A stretch of 64,000 nucleotides of DNA, taken from positions 1-64,000 of the forward strand of contig JANRJL010000061.1 in assembly GCA_033763995.1 (NCBI GenBank), given 5' to 3'. Under the pieces are notes generated by a model that worked only from the letters and a program-made list of their open reading frames with translations, was not told where the DNA came from and did no database searches. Positions 8,889 through 17,022 of this stretch are shown here, piece by piece (position 1 is the first letter of the stretch; every line of letters begins with the position of its first letter). Made by a program: the position numbers and the translations under genes. This DNA is from GCA-2737725 sp033763995 (GTDB lineage Bacteria > Pseudomonadota > Alphaproteobacteria > Rhodospirillales > Rhodospirillaceae).

Positions 8889-9105
8889 CTCTGTCGGAGA
8901 ACCTGAAAGATTCACCGAGCCTTAGTTGTCTCACCCGGCCCGGCTTACATCTTCGGTGAGGAACCCGGCCTTACGGCCGAACGCCTGCTTTCCAGAGTAC
9001 CAATTTCCCCACGGTCCTTTGGCCTGAGAGTTTCCGAGGGCGGTTTCTCCTTCGGCGCCGCTTGGTCACCGCGCAAAGGCGGCAAAAGCGGTCTCTTCCG
9101 TGGGG
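8889..9105 (-). promoter_or_regulatory. Tandem glycine riboswitch upstream of gcvT
   Basis: Two glycine aptamers in series on the minus strand. Aptamer 1 (9105-9007) is closed by CCCCACGG/CCGTGGGG and contains GGAAGAGACC, CGCCGAAGGAG and CTCTCAGGCCAAAGGACC, the conserved core of the class. Aptamer 2 (8997-8889) has CTCTGGAAAGC, CACCGAAGATGTAAGC and GTGAATCTTTCAGGTTC, and closes with CAGAG. Nine bases separate them, as usual for the tandem architecture. Between aptamer 2 and the gcvT start is a perfect 7-bp hairpin (CGGACTC/GAGTCCG) that may form part of the expression platform. In the known class, glycine binding turns on expression of the cleavage operon. Confidence 0.95.
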
Positions 9106-9201
9106 TTACACGGTCGCGCGGACTCTGGCCTGAGTCGCCCGTCGGGGTCAACCGCGGAACCGGCCTGGCGGGCACGAAATGTGTGGATAACTCGCTAAAG
9201 C

Positions 9202-9720
9202 TTAAGGGCTTTGACTGCGATTGTACTCGAGTTGCTCGTTGGTGAGCTGAAGGCCGACATAAACGTCATAGGATGCCGCCGGCTCGTTCTTTTGCAGCGG
9301 AATGAAGATTCGCAGGTTGTTCTCGCGTGTGCGCTCTCTTGCGCCCGGCGCGGCGGGCAGGTCGGCGCGGAACTGAAAGATCTGCTTGCCCTCGGCTTTC
9401 GGAAAAAGCTGGGGCACGGCGACAAAATAGAAGATCGATTCCCGGCCCGCGGTCACGGCTGGGCCCGTCGCCACGGAGAAATCGAGGTCCATGCGCACCT
9501 CGACGCCCTCGTCGCTGAACACGCACTCGCCTTCGTAGGCCACGACCTCGGCCTGATAAGCGACGTCGGCAGCGTCACGGCCCGGTCCGTCCTTGAACTT
9601 GGTCAATTTGGCGGTCGTGCTGTCGACACGGACCGACGGGCACGGCGGCGCCATGTTGTCGGTGCACGCGGACAAAGCCACGGCAATCAGCGCGGCGGCG
9701 AGAATGAACGAACGGGTCAT
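9202..9720 (-). CDS. Putative outer-membrane lipoprotein of unknown function
   Basis: 172 residues from the ATG at 9720 (MTRSFILAAALIAVALSACTDN). The N-terminus is a lipoprotein signal with the lipobox LSAC, so the mature protein would start at about Cys20. The rest is beta-rich with no motif I recognise; the region around VDSTTAKLTKFKDGPGRDA is typical of small alphaproteobacterial lipoproteins. It follows the CDGSH gene by 29 nt on the same strand, so the two are probably cotranscribed. Confidence 0.72.
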   Translation of the reverse strand: MTRSFILAAALIAVALSACTDNMAPPCPSVRVDSTTAKLTKFKDGPGRDAADVAYQAEVVAYEGECVFSDEGVEVRMDLDFSVATGPAVTAGRESIFYFVAVPQLFPKAEGKQIFQFRADLPAAPGARERTRENNLRIFIPLQKNEPAASYDVYVGLQLTNEQLEYNRSQSP

Positions 9721-9749
9721 GGGAAAAAGGAATCTCGGATGAAAACGGG

Positions 9750-10001
9750 TTACAGCTTCTTGTGGGTACCATCGCACAGCGGCGATTTTGTGGTGGCCTT
9801 GCAGCCGCAAAACCACACCTTGCCGTCCTTGTCGGCGGTGTAGGACAAGGGCGTCAGCCCGGTGACCTTGTGCGAGCCGTCGCAAAACGGCTGCTTGGCA
9901 CTGCGCCCGCACGAACACCAGTAGTAGGTCTTTCCGGCGATCACGTCGATGCCGTAGGGCGCCTTTTGCGCCGCGATGGGAGCGGATGGCTGATCGGTCA
10001 T
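9750..10001 (-). CDS. Tandem CDGSH iron-sulfur domain protein
   Basis: 83 residues with two CDGSH motifs, CSCGRSAKQPFCDGSH (about 33-48) and CGCKATTKSPLCDGTH (about 65-80). Each has three Cys and one His to bind a [2Fe-2S] cluster, which makes this a two-cluster protein like mitochondrial CISD3. Such proteins take part in electron or iron-sulfur transfer; the bacterial role is not settled. The start at 10001 (MTDQPSAPI) is preceded by AAGGAT; an in-frame ATG 30 nt upstream is possible. Confidence 0.9.
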   Translation of the reverse strand: MTDQPSAPIAAQKAPYGIDVIAGKTYYWCSCGRSAKQPFCDGSHKVTGLTPLSYTADKDGKVWFCGCKATTKSPLCDGTHKKL

Positions 10002-10146
10002 TCCGGTATCCTTCAAACCCACGTTCTTCAACGTTGCGTGTCCGGCCTTTGGCTTTCGCGGCTGGCGCGGATTTGCTATGTGTGCCCCGCTCCGGCCCGG
10101 CTCAGGTCCGAACGGGGCGCAGTCTATCCACTGGCCGCTCGCGACA

Positions 10147-10316
10147 CTAGTGGTCCGATTCTAACATTCGCATCCCGATGCGATGAGCGATTTTGCGAAT
10201 GTTAGAATCAAAGGGACCACTAGCAAATATCGGGTTTCTAGTGGAGCTTTGGATTTGACATTCGCCTTAAAGTTCCGACTCGGCTAGGGTGGCGAATGTC
10301 AAATCCGCTCCACTAG
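10147..10316. repeat. Dispersed double-hairpin element, copy A
   Basis: Two long inverted repeats in tandem. Hairpin 1 has outer arms CTAGTGGTCC (10147-10156) and GGACCACTAG (10214-10223), inner arms GATTCTAACATTCGCA (10157-10172) and its exact complement (10194-10209), a 21-nt loop and a 4-nt bulge on the 3' side. Hairpin 2 has outer arms CTAGTGGAGC (10238-10247) and GCTCCACTAG (10307-10316), inner arms GGATTTGACATTCGCC (10251-10266) and complement (10291-10306), a 3-nt bulge on the 5' side and a 24-nt loop. The hairpins share CTAGTGG and ACATTCGC. The same arrangement recurs at 29739-29907. It sits between the divergent CDGSH and ispH genes; I do not recognise the family. Confidence 0.9.
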
Positions 10317-10370
10317 GCCGAAGTCGCGGGCCCCAATCGCAAAGTTTGACCCCATTTCGTGACCGCCGCG

Positions 10371-11315
10371 ATGTCCCGCCCACGCCTCAAGATCCTGCTT
10401 GCCGCGCCGCGCGGATTTTGCGCCGGGGTCGACCGCGCGATCCTGGTGGTGGAACGGGCCCTCGCGAAGTTCGGCGCGCCGGTTTACGTGCGCCATGAAA
10501 TCGTCCACAACCGGCACGTCGTCGAAGCCTTGAAGGCCAAGGGCGCGATTTTTGTCGACGAACTCAGCGAAGTGCCCGGCGACAAGCCCGTTGTGTTCTC
10601 CGCGCACGGCGTGCCGAAATCGGTGCCTGCCGAGGCCGAAGCCCGCAAGCTGCTCTATGTCGACGCGACCTGCCCGCTGGTGAGCAAGGTGCACGTCGAG
10701 GCCGAGCGCCATGCCCGCGAGGGCCGCCACATTTTTCTGATCGGTCACGCCAACCACCCCGAAGTCATCGGCACCATGGGCCAGGTTACGCCGGGCACGA
10801 TGACGCTGGTGGAAACCATCGCCGATGCCGAGGCCGTGAACCTGCCGCAAGGCGCGCAACCGGCCTATGTGACGCAGACGACGTTGTCCGTGGACGACAC
10901 GGCCGAAATCATCGCCGTGCTGCGGCGGCGCTTTCCGGCCATCGCGGCGCCGCGCAAGGAAGATATTTGCTACGCCACCACCAACCGCCAGAACGCTGTC
11001 AAGGCCATGGCGGCGAAGTGCGATGCTTTTCTCGTCATCGGCGCGCCCACGTCATCGAACTCCAATCGCCTAGTCGAAGTCGCACGGCGCGGAGGTTGCG
11101 CCGGCGCTTACCTGATCGAGCAGGCGAGCGCAATTGCCTGGGATCGCATCAAGGACGGCGATACCCTGGGCCTCACGGCCGGCGCTTCGGCGCCCGAGAT
11201 GCTGGTGGATGAGGTCATCGCCGCCGCGAAGCAGCGCTTCGAAGTCACGGTGGAGCAAGTCACCGTCACCGAGGAATCGGTGAAGTTCAGCCTGCCGCGC
11301 GTCGTCAACGGATAG
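10371..11315 (+). CDS. ispH: 4-hydroxy-3-methylbut-2-enyl diphosphate reductase
   Basis: 314 residues from ATG 10371 (a GTG at 10359 is in frame). Conserved cysteines for the [4Fe-4S] cluster lie in APRGFCAGVDRAI, DATCPLVSKVH and near IGAPTSSNSNRL, and the histidine motifs HEIVHN and FSAHGVP are present. It catalyses the last step of the MEP pathway, giving isopentenyl and dimethylallyl diphosphate. thrB begins 6 nt downstream, so ispH, thrB and rnhA form an operon. The promoter must lie within or just after the repeat element that ends at 10316. Confidence 0.96.
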   Translation: MSRPRLKILLAAPRGFCAGVDRAILVVERALAKFGAPVYVRHEIVHNRHVVEALKAKGAIFVDELSEVPGDKPVVFSAHGVPKSVPAEAEARKLLYVDATCPLVSKVHVEAERHAREGRHIFLIGHANHPEVIGTMGQVTPGTMTLVETIADAEAVNLPQGAQPAYVTQTTLSVDDTAEIIAVLRRRFPAIAAPRKEDICYATTNRQNAVKAMAAKCDAFLVIGAPTSSNSNRLVEVARRGGCAGAYLIEQASAIAWDRIKDGDTLGLTAGASAPEMLVDEVIAAAKQRFEVTVEQVTVTEESVKFSLPRVVNG

Positions 11316-11321
11316 GAAGCC

Positions 11322-12284
11322 ATGGCCGTTTACACCGAAGTTCCCGACGATGAATTGAACGCCTTCATGGCCGCCTATGACGTGGGCGAGGTCACCGGCT
11401 GCAAGGGCATCGCCGAGGGCGTGGAGAATTCCAACTATCTGGTCCAGACCACAAAAGGGCCCTTCATCCTGACGCTCTATGAGCGCCGGGTAAACCCGGC
11501 CGATCTGCCCTTCTTTATCGATCTCATGGAGCACTTGGCCAAGTGCGGCGTGAAAAGCCCGGTACCGCTACGGACGAAAGACGGTCAAGCCTTGCGCACG
11601 CTTAGCGGGCGCCCCGCCGCCGTGGTGACGTTTCTCAACGGCATGTGGCCGCGGCGCATCGAGGCCTGGCATTGCCATGAGCTCGGCAAGGCGCTGGCGC
11701 AATTGCACTTGGCGGGGCAGTCGTTCAAGCAACGCCGCGCGAACGATTTGTCGCTGGCCGGATGGCAGAGTCTCTACGCCAAGGTCGAAGGGGCCGCCGA
11801 GGGCGTCGAACCGGGCCTGCACGACGTCTTGCGCGACGAGTTGGATGACTTGGCCCATCACTGGCCGAGCGCATTGCCAACGGGCGTCATTCACGCCGAT
11901 CTGTTTCCCGACAATGTGTTCTTCATGGGCCAGGCGTGCTCGGGCTTGATCGATTTTTATTTCGCCTGCACGGATTTTCTGGCTTACGACCTTGCGATAT
12001 GCCTCAACGCCTGGTGTTTCGAGGCCGACGGCGCGCTCAACGTCACCAAGGCCAGCAAGCTGTTCGCTGGCTATCAGTCCGTGCGCGCGCTCACGGTTGC
12101 GGAGAAAACCGCGCTTCCGCTGCTCGCGCGCGGCGGGGCCATGCGTTTTCTGCTCACGCGGCTTTACGATTGGGTCAACACACCGGCCGGCGCCATGGTG
12201 AAACCCAAGGATCCGCGCGAGTATCTGCGCAAGCTCAAGTTCCATCGCGGCGTCACCGGGATCGGGGCCTATGGCCTCGCCTGA
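11322..12284 (+). CDS. thrB: Homoserine kinase (choline-kinase-like type)
   Basis: 320 residues. It has the aminoglycoside/choline kinase fold rather than the GHMK fold: Brenner-type catalytic loop GVIHADLFPDNVFF and metal-binding GLIDFYFACTDFLAYDLAI. N-terminal ENSNYLVQTTKGPFILTLYE is the nucleotide-binding sheet. It phosphorylates homoserine for threonine synthesis; thrC lies further along the window at 18284-19684. This ThrB type next to ispH and rnhA is characteristic of alphaproteobacteria. It overlaps rnhA by 14 nt. Confidence 0.95.
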   Translation: MAVYTEVPDDELNAFMAAYDVGEVTGCKGIAEGVENSNYLVQTTKGPFILTLYERRVNPADLPFFIDLMEHLAKCGVKSPVPLRTKDGQALRTLSGRPAAVVTFLNGMWPRRIEAWHCHELGKALAQLHLAGQSFKQRRANDLSLAGWQSLYAKVEGAAEGVEPGLHDVLRDELDDLAHHWPSALPTGVIHADLFPDNVFFMGQACSGLIDFYFACTDFLAYDLAICLNAWCFEADGALNVTKASKLFAGYQSVRALTVAEKTALPLLARGGAMRFLLTRLYDWVNTPAGAMVKPKDPREYLRKLKFHRGVTGIGAYGLA

Positions 12285-12735
12285 CACGTCAACCGACAAC
12301 GGCCAAGTGGAGTTGTTCACCGACGGCGCGTGCCTGGGCAATCCCGGCCCCGGCGGATGGGCCGCGCTGCTGCGCTTCAAGGGCACGGAGAGGGAACTCT
12401 CTGGCGGTGAACTCAACACCACCAACAACCGCATGGAACTGCGGGCCGTCATCGAGGGCCTTCGAGCGTTGAGCCGCCCCTGCCGGGTGGTCGTGGCCAC
12501 CGACAGCCAGTACGTCCAGAAAGGCATCACCGAATGGATCGACGGTTGGAAGCGCAGAAACTGGCGCACGGCCGACAAGAAGCCCGTGAAGAACATCGAC
12601 CTGTGGCAGGAACTCGATGCCGTGCGCAACGGCCACGACATCCACTGGACCTGGGTACGCGGCCATGACGGCCACGTCGAGAACGAGCGCGTCGATGTGT
12701 TGGCGCGCGGCGAAGCTGAAAAGCTTCGCGGCTAG
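12271..12735 (+). CDS. rnhA: Ribonuclease HI
   Basis: 154 residues, the normal length. The active-site carboxylates are visible in LFTDGACLGNPGPGGWA, NNRMELRAVIEGL, VVATDSQYVQKGI and HVENERVDVLAR. It removes the RNA strand of RNA-DNA hybrids. Its start lies inside thrB (14-nt overlap), which suggests coupled translation. Its stop overlaps the stop of the converging peroxiredoxin gene in the four bases CTAG (12732-12735). Confidence 0.96.
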   Translation: MASPDTSTDNGQVELFTDGACLGNPGPGGWAALLRFKGTERELSGGELNTTNNRMELRAVIEGLRALSRPCRVVVATDSQYVQKGITEWIDGWKRRNWRTADKKPVKNIDLWQELDAVRNGHDIHWTWVRGHDGHVENERVDVLARGEAEKLRG

Positions 12736-13214
12736 AGCTTGCCCAGAACATAGGCCGCCGCCGAGACCTCGAAAGCGCCGGGCTCATCGACATAGAGTTG
12801 CGCCACGCGGCCGTCGCTCACCACCATGGCATAGCGCTGGGAGCGCAAGCCCATGCCGTAGGGGCGGGCATCGGTTTCGAGCCCACAGGCACGGGTGAAT
12901 TCGCCGTTGCCGTCGGCCAGCATGAGGATGCGCCCGTCGACGCGATTGGCCCGCGCCCAGGCGTCCATCACGAACACGTCGTTGACGGCGATGCAGGCGA
13001 TGCGGTCAACGCCCTTGGCCTTGAAGTCGTCGGCGTGCTCGAGAAAGCCCGGCAAATGCCGCGCCGAGCATTGCGGCGTGAAGGCCCCCGGCAGCGCGAA
13101 AATCACGCTGATCCCCTTGGCGCAAAGGCCGGCCATGGAGACGTTCTCGATTTGACCCTGCGCCATCATCTTGACGCGAATATCCGGCACGGAATCGGAA
13201 ACACGGATGGGCAT
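12732..13214 (-). CDS. Peroxiredoxin, Prx5 type
   Basis: 160 residues from ATG 13214 (MPIRVSDSVPD); an ATG at 13235 would add seven residues but lacks a ribosome binding site. The active-site segment PGAFTPQCSARHLPGF carries the peroxidatic cysteine of the Prx5 family. It reduces hydrogen peroxide or alkyl peroxides, usually with glutaredoxin or thioredoxin. It diverges from yqgE, and an 18-nt inverted repeat lies between the two starts. Confidence 0.9.
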   Translation of the reverse strand: MPIRVSDSVPDIRVKMMAQGQIENVSMAGLCAKGISVIFALPGAFTPQCSARHLPGFLEHADDFKAKGVDRIACIAVNDVFVMDAWARANRVDGRILMLADGNGEFTRACGLETDARPYGMGLRSQRYAMVVSDGRVAQLYVDEPGAFEVSAAAYVLGKL

Positions 13215-13238
13215 GACGCGGACCTGGACTTTCATGTT

Positions 13239-13256
13239 GTCAAGACTTGTCTTGAC
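13239..13256. promoter_or_regulatory. Inverted repeat in a divergent promoter region
   Basis: GTCAAGAC TT GTCTTGAC, two perfect 8-bp arms with a 2-bp spacer. It sits 24 nt upstream of the peroxiredoxin start and 25 nt upstream of yqgE. The arm ends give TTGAC on both strands, so it could overlap -35 elements or be an operator for a dimeric regulator. No regulator gene is adjacent, so the role is inferred. Confidence 0.45.
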
Positions 13257-13281
13257 GGAAACTTGAGATCATTTTTATCCC

Positions 13282-13863
13282 ATGGCACGAGCAAAAGATA
13301 AATCCAACTCGGGCTACTTGGTCGGGCATTTTCTCGTCGCGATGCCCACCATGGCCGACCCGCGCTTCGAGCGCACGGTGATCTATATGTGCGCGCACTC
13401 CGCCGAGGGCGCCATGGGTTTGATCGTGAACAAGCCCATGAAGGACCTCAAGGTGCCCGACATCCTCAGTCAGCTCGGCATCACCATTTCCGGCAAGTGC
13501 GATTTGATTCACGTTCATCGCGGCGGCCCGGTGGAAACCGCGCGCGGCTTCGTGCTGCACTCGGCCGACTACGACCACGAGGGGACGCTGAAGGTGAATT
13601 CAGCCATCTGCCTCAGCGCCACCACGGAAATTCTGCGGGCCATCGCCGCCGGCCAGGGCCCGCGCAAGAGCCTCATGGCCTTGGGCTACGCCGGCTGGGG
13701 GCAAGGCCAACTCGACGGCGAGATCAAGCAAAACGCCTGGCTGAGCGTCCCCGCCGACGAGGACCTTTTGTTCTCGCCCGAGTCCGAAATGAAGTGGGAG
13801 CGGGTGCTCGCGAAAATCGGTGTCAGCCCGCACTTGCTGTCGGGCACCGCCGGACACGCTTAA
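13282..13863 (+). CDS. YqgE/AlgH family protein (DUF179)
   Basis: 193 residues. Family features are SGYLVGHFLVAMPTMADPRFERTVIYMCAHSAEGAMGLIVNKPM near the N-terminus, the HRGGPVETARGFVLH core and the GYAGWGQGQLDGEIKQNAWL segment. The molecular function of this widespread family is not established, although AlgH has been linked to alginate gene control in Pseudomonas. The protein is cytosolic, with no signal or membrane segment. Confidence 0.93.
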   Translation: MARAKDKSNSGYLVGHFLVAMPTMADPRFERTVIYMCAHSAEGAMGLIVNKPMKDLKVPDILSQLGITISGKCDLIHVHRGGPVETARGFVLHSADYDHEGTLKVNSAICLSATTEILRAIAAGQGPRKSLMALGYAGWGQGQLDGEIKQNAWLSVPADEDLLFSPESEMKWERVLAKIGVSPHLLSGTAGHA

Positions 13864-13879
13864 CGGCTCAGGCCTCGCC

Positions 13880-14644
13880 CTACTGCGCCGTCCAACCACC
13901 GTCGACCTTGAGGCTGGTTCCCGTCACCAGGGCTGAGGCGGGCGCGGCCAAATAGAGCACTGCTGCCGTCACGTCGGCGATCTGGCCCATGTGGCCCAGG
14001 GGAATGCGGTCCACCACGAAGGATTTGAACTCGGGCTTGTCCAACATCGGCTTGGTCATGGGTGTTTCGATGAAGGTGGGCGCAACGCTGTTGACGCGAA
14101 TACCGTGGGGCGCCAGCTCCACCGCCATGGCCTTGGTCAGGCCCTCGATGGCGTGCTTGGAGGCGCAGTAGACCGTGCGGTTGGGCGAGCCCACATGGCC
14201 CATTTGCGAGGACATGTGGATGATGCTGCCCTTGATCTTGGCGGCGATCATCTTGGCCGCGACGATTTGCGCGACAAAAAACGCCGCGCGCACGTTGATA
14301 TCGAAGATGCGGTCGAAATGCTCCTCGCTTACGTCCGTGAAGGGCTCGGGGATATTGGTGCCGGCGTTATTGACGAGAACATGCACCGGCGCGCGCGTGG
14401 ACAACACCTCGCGAACCTGGTCGGTATTCGTCACGTCGCACACCAGCGCGGACGCCTTGCCGCCCTTGGCCGTGATCTGCGTCACAGCTTGGTCCAATTC
14501 TGACTTGGTGCGGCCGACCAGCACCACCTCGGCCCCGGCTTCGGCCAACACCTCTGCACAGCCCAAGCCCAAGCCACGCGAAGCGCCGGTAATCAGCGCG
14601 CGCTGCCCCGCAAGGCTGAAGCGGTCCATCATCTTCGCGGTCAC
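13880..14644 (-). CDS. Short-chain dehydrogenase/reductase
   Basis: 254 residues, classical SDR. The cofactor motif TGASRGLGLG is near residue 19, NNAG follows, and the catalytic Tyr-Lys is in YCASKHAIEG with Ser upstream (HMSSQMGH). The C-terminal LKVDGGW is typical of SDRs acting on sugar acids and hydroxy acids such as gluconate 5-dehydrogenase. The ATG overlaps the upstream stop (ATGA), which fixes the start. It is the third gene of an operon with an HpsN-like dehydrogenase and a 3-hydroxyacyl-CoA-dehydrogenase-like protein; all three would be NAD(P)-dependent. Confidence 0.88.
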   Translation of the reverse strand: MTAKMMDRFSLAGQRALITGASRGLGLGCAEVLAEAGAEVVLVGRTKSELDQAVTQITAKGGKASALVCDVTNTDQVREVLSTRAPVHVLVNNAGTNIPEPFTDVSEEHFDRIFDINVRAAFFVAQIVAAKMIAAKIKGSIIHMSSQMGHVGSPNRTVYCASKHAIEGLTKAMAVELAPHGIRVNSVAPTFIETPMTKPMLDKPEFKSFVVDRIPLGHMGQIADVTAAVLYLAAPASALVTGTSLKVDGGWTAQ

Positions 14645-15603
14645 GATTCGATATCCTTTGCCGCCCTGCGTTTGTGGGCCATAAGCGCCATGAGGCGACG
14701 ATCACGCCACTGCCGCCGGGCATCGAGTTTATCCGCTTCAAGGACGGCGCGGCGCTCTTTTTCAATGGCCGAGATCAGATCGCCGCTCCAGGGCTTGGGC
14801 GCCGTGCGGGACTTCGCGATGCCGTGATAGAGCGGCCCCAGGCGCGCGGCGTAGTCGGCCACGCCCTGGGGCGCGTTCAAATCAATGGTCTCGAAGGGTC
14901 CCATGAAGGACCAGCGCAAACCCAAACCCGCCGAGATGGTTTTGTCGATGTCGGCGGCGCTGGCATAACCCTCTTCGAACAGCGCCCAGGCTTCGTTCAG
15001 CAGCGCACCCTGCAGGCGGTTGAGCACAAATCCATCCACTTCCTTGCGTACGCGAATAGGCTCCTGGCCAACGGCCGACATAAACTCGAAAGTGGCATCC
15101 ACGACCTTGGCATCCGTCCAGGGTGCCGGGACAAGTTCCACTAACGGCACCAAGTACGGCGGGTTGACGGGGTGCGCGATCAGCATGCGCGCGCGAGTTT
15201 TGCAGGCGTCTGTAAAGGCCGAAGCAGGGATACCCGAGGTGGAGCTACCGATAGGCGCCTCGGGCGGCACGAGCGGATCAAGGGCCGCATAGACCTGCCG
15301 CTTCACGTCCAACTGCTCAAACGCCGACTCTTGTACATAGTCGGCGCCCGCCACGGCCTGGGCGAGTTCACCGTGGACTGAGATGCGCGACAAGATCGTC
15401 GCTGGTTCATCGGTGATCAACTCGAAAGATCTGAGATCCTTCAGGCAACTTTCAATGTGGCTCAGCACACGATTGCGAACCGTCGCTTCGGCGTCGAACA
15501 CGCGAACTGACAGCCCGGCGCGGGCGAAGACGATGGCCCAACCGGCCCCCACCAGCCCCGCGCCGACGACGGCGACTGTTTCGACCTTGATGCTGGGCTG
15601 CAA
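14641..15603 (-). CDS. 3-hydroxyacyl-CoA dehydrogenase family protein, lambda-crystallin type
   Basis: 320 residues, a single NAD-binding plus C-terminal helical domain. The Rossmann motif VAVVGAGLVGAGWAIVFARAG is at the N-terminus, followed by SSTSGIPAS and AHPVNPPYLVPLVELVPA. The short form without fused hydratase resembles lambda-crystallin (L-gulonate 3-dehydrogenase) and carnitine or hydroxy-acid dehydrogenases rather than the beta-oxidation enzyme. It lies 8 nt downstream of the HisD-like gene and overlaps the SDR gene by 4 nt. The substrate is probably a hydroxycarboxylate, but which one cannot be read from sequence. Confidence 0.85.
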   Translation of the reverse strand: MQPSIKVETVAVVGAGLVGAGWAIVFARAGLSVRVFDAEATVRNRVLSHIESCLKDLRSFELITDEPATILSRISVHGELAQAVAGADYVQESAFEQLDVKRQVYAALDPLVPPEAPIGSSTSGIPASAFTDACKTRARMLIAHPVNPPYLVPLVELVPAPWTDAKVVDATFEFMSAVGQEPIRVRKEVDGFVLNRLQGALLNEAWALFEEGYASAADIDKTISAGLGLRWSFMGPFETIDLNAPQGVADYAARLGPLYHGIAKSRTAPKPWSGDLISAIEKERRAVLEADKLDARRQWRDRRLMALMAHKRRAAKDIES

Positions 15604-15611
15604 GCGCGGAC

Positions 15612-16901
15612 CTACTCGGCCGCCTTGGAGTTGCCGTAGCGGCGCACGCGCAGGTCGGCCTGTTCCTTATGGCCCCAGAAATTCTCGATGGCGCACAGCC
15701 GCGAGCAATACTCGCCCACCAGCGCCGAGGCCTGCTCGGTGACCTCTTGGTAGGTGCAGGTCTTCATGAACTTGCCGACCCACAGACCGCCGGTGTAGCG
15801 CGCGGCGCCGTTGGTGGGCAGCGTATGGTTGGTGCCGATCACCTTGTCGCCGTAAGCGACGTTGGTTTCCTTGCCCAGGAACAAGGCACCGTAGTTGGTC
15901 ATCTTTTCCAGAAAGTAGCGCGGGTTGGCGGTGAGCACCTCGACGTGTTCCGAGGCGATGCGGTCGGCTTCCGTCACCAGCTCGTCAACGCTGTCGCAGA
16001 CGATGACCTCGCCGAAATCGCGCCAGGCTTGGCCGGCCACGTCGGCGGTCTTGAGGAACTTCAATTGCCGGTCGACCTCTTTCATGGTGTCGCGCGCGAC
16101 GCGCTCCGACGTGGTCAGCAGCACCGCCGGAGACGTGGGCCCGTGCTCGGCCTGGCCCAACAGGTCCACCGCGCACATTTCGCCATCGGCGGTGTCATCG
16201 GCGATCACCAGAATTTCCGTAGGACCCGCGAACAGGTCGATGCCGACGCGCCCGAACAGCTGGCGCTTCGCTTCGGCCACATAGGCGTTGCCGGGACCCA
16301 CTAGCATGTCGACGGGCTTGATGGTCTCGGTGCCGATGGCCATGGCCGCCACGGCTTGAATACCACCAAGCAGATAGATTTCGTCAGCGCCCGCCAGGTG
16401 CATGGCGGCGATAGTGGCCGGGTGCGGCTGGCCCTTGGTCGGCGGCGTGCAGGCGATGACGCGCTTGCAGCCCGCCACGCGCGCCGTCAGCACGCTCATG
16501 TGCGCCGAGGCCACCATGGGATAACGGCCGCCGGGGATGTAGCAGCCGACGTTGCTGATGGGGATGTTCTTGTGGCCGAGCTTGACGCCGGGGATGGTTT
16601 CAACTTCGACGTCCTTGAGTGCCGCTTTTTGCACTTCGGCGAACTTGCGGATTTGCGCCTGGGCGAACTTGATGTCGTCGATGACCTGTTTCGGGCAGGC
16701 CTTGACGCAGTCCTCGATCTCCTGGGCCGACATGCGGAACTTGATGGGGTCGAAGTTGTCGAACTTCTTCGACAATTCGCGCACGGCCGCATCGCCGCGC
16801 TTGGCCACGTCGGCGAGAATGCCCGTGACCGTCTCGCGCACCTTGGCGTCGTAATCGTCCTTGGTGGCGGCCGCCGCGCCCTTCTTTAGGTATCGTGCCA
16901 T
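15612..16901 (-). CDS. HisD-family dehydrogenase, sulfopropanediol 3-dehydrogenase (HpsN)-like
   Basis: 429 residues, about the length of histidinol dehydrogenase. The metal-site segment LLGQAEHGP and the catalytic GTNHTLPT are conserved. The flanking RYTGGLWVGKFMKTCTYQEV and the ending EYCSRLCAIENFWGHKEQADLRVRRYG resemble the HpsN branch, which oxidises 2,3-dihydroxypropane-1-sulfonate, rather than biosynthetic HisD. No his gene is adjacent; its operon partners are two other NAD-linked dehydrogenases. I therefore favour a catabolic role on a polyol sulfonate or sugar-acid-like alcohol. The protein ends in Ala-Ala-Glu. Confidence 0.82.
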   Translation of the reverse strand: MARYLKKGAAAATKDDYDAKVRETVTGILADVAKRGDAAVRELSKKFDNFDPIKFRMSAQEIEDCVKACPKQVIDDIKFAQAQIRKFAEVQKAALKDVEVETIPGVKLGHKNIPISNVGCYIPGGRYPMVASAHMSVLTARVAGCKRVIACTPPTKGQPHPATIAAMHLAGADEIYLLGGIQAVAAMAIGTETIKPVDMLVGPGNAYVAEAKRQLFGRVGIDLFAGPTEILVIADDTADGEMCAVDLLGQAEHGPTSPAVLLTTSERVARDTMKEVDRQLKFLKTADVAGQAWRDFGEVIVCDSVDELVTEADRIASEHVEVLTANPRYFLEKMTNYGALFLGKETNVAYGDKVIGTNHTLPTNGAARYTGGLWVGKFMKTCTYQEVTEQASALVGEYCSRLCAIENFWGHKEQADLRVRRYGNSKAAE

Positions 16902-17022
16902 GAGGTGTTCTCCCGAGACTGAGCCAAAACCTTAGAATTCAATGGGCGCGGAGACTAGCCGCACGGAGGGCCAGTGCGAAACGCTTCGCATCGCCTGATC
17001 GCCGTGCGGAGACATGGATAAC

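Noticed and set aside
8945..9175. Minus-strand frame upstream of gcvT
   Set aside because: It covers the glycine aptamers; the conserved RNA motifs explain the sequence better than a protein.
9182..9190. Perfect DnaA box (TGTGGATAA)
   Set aside because: Only one box here, with no cluster, AT-rich unwinding region or dnaA/hemE neighbour, so an origin is not supported. Near-matches at about 56030 and 62100 are also isolated.
10147..10316. Integron attC-like site
   Set aside because: Bulged hairpins are attC-like, but the RYYYAAC/GTTRRRY core ends, an integrase gene and a cassette array are missing.
15612..16901. Histidine biosynthesis hisD
   Set aside because: No other his gene is adjacent, partners are catabolic dehydrogenases, and the active-site surroundings resemble HpsN.
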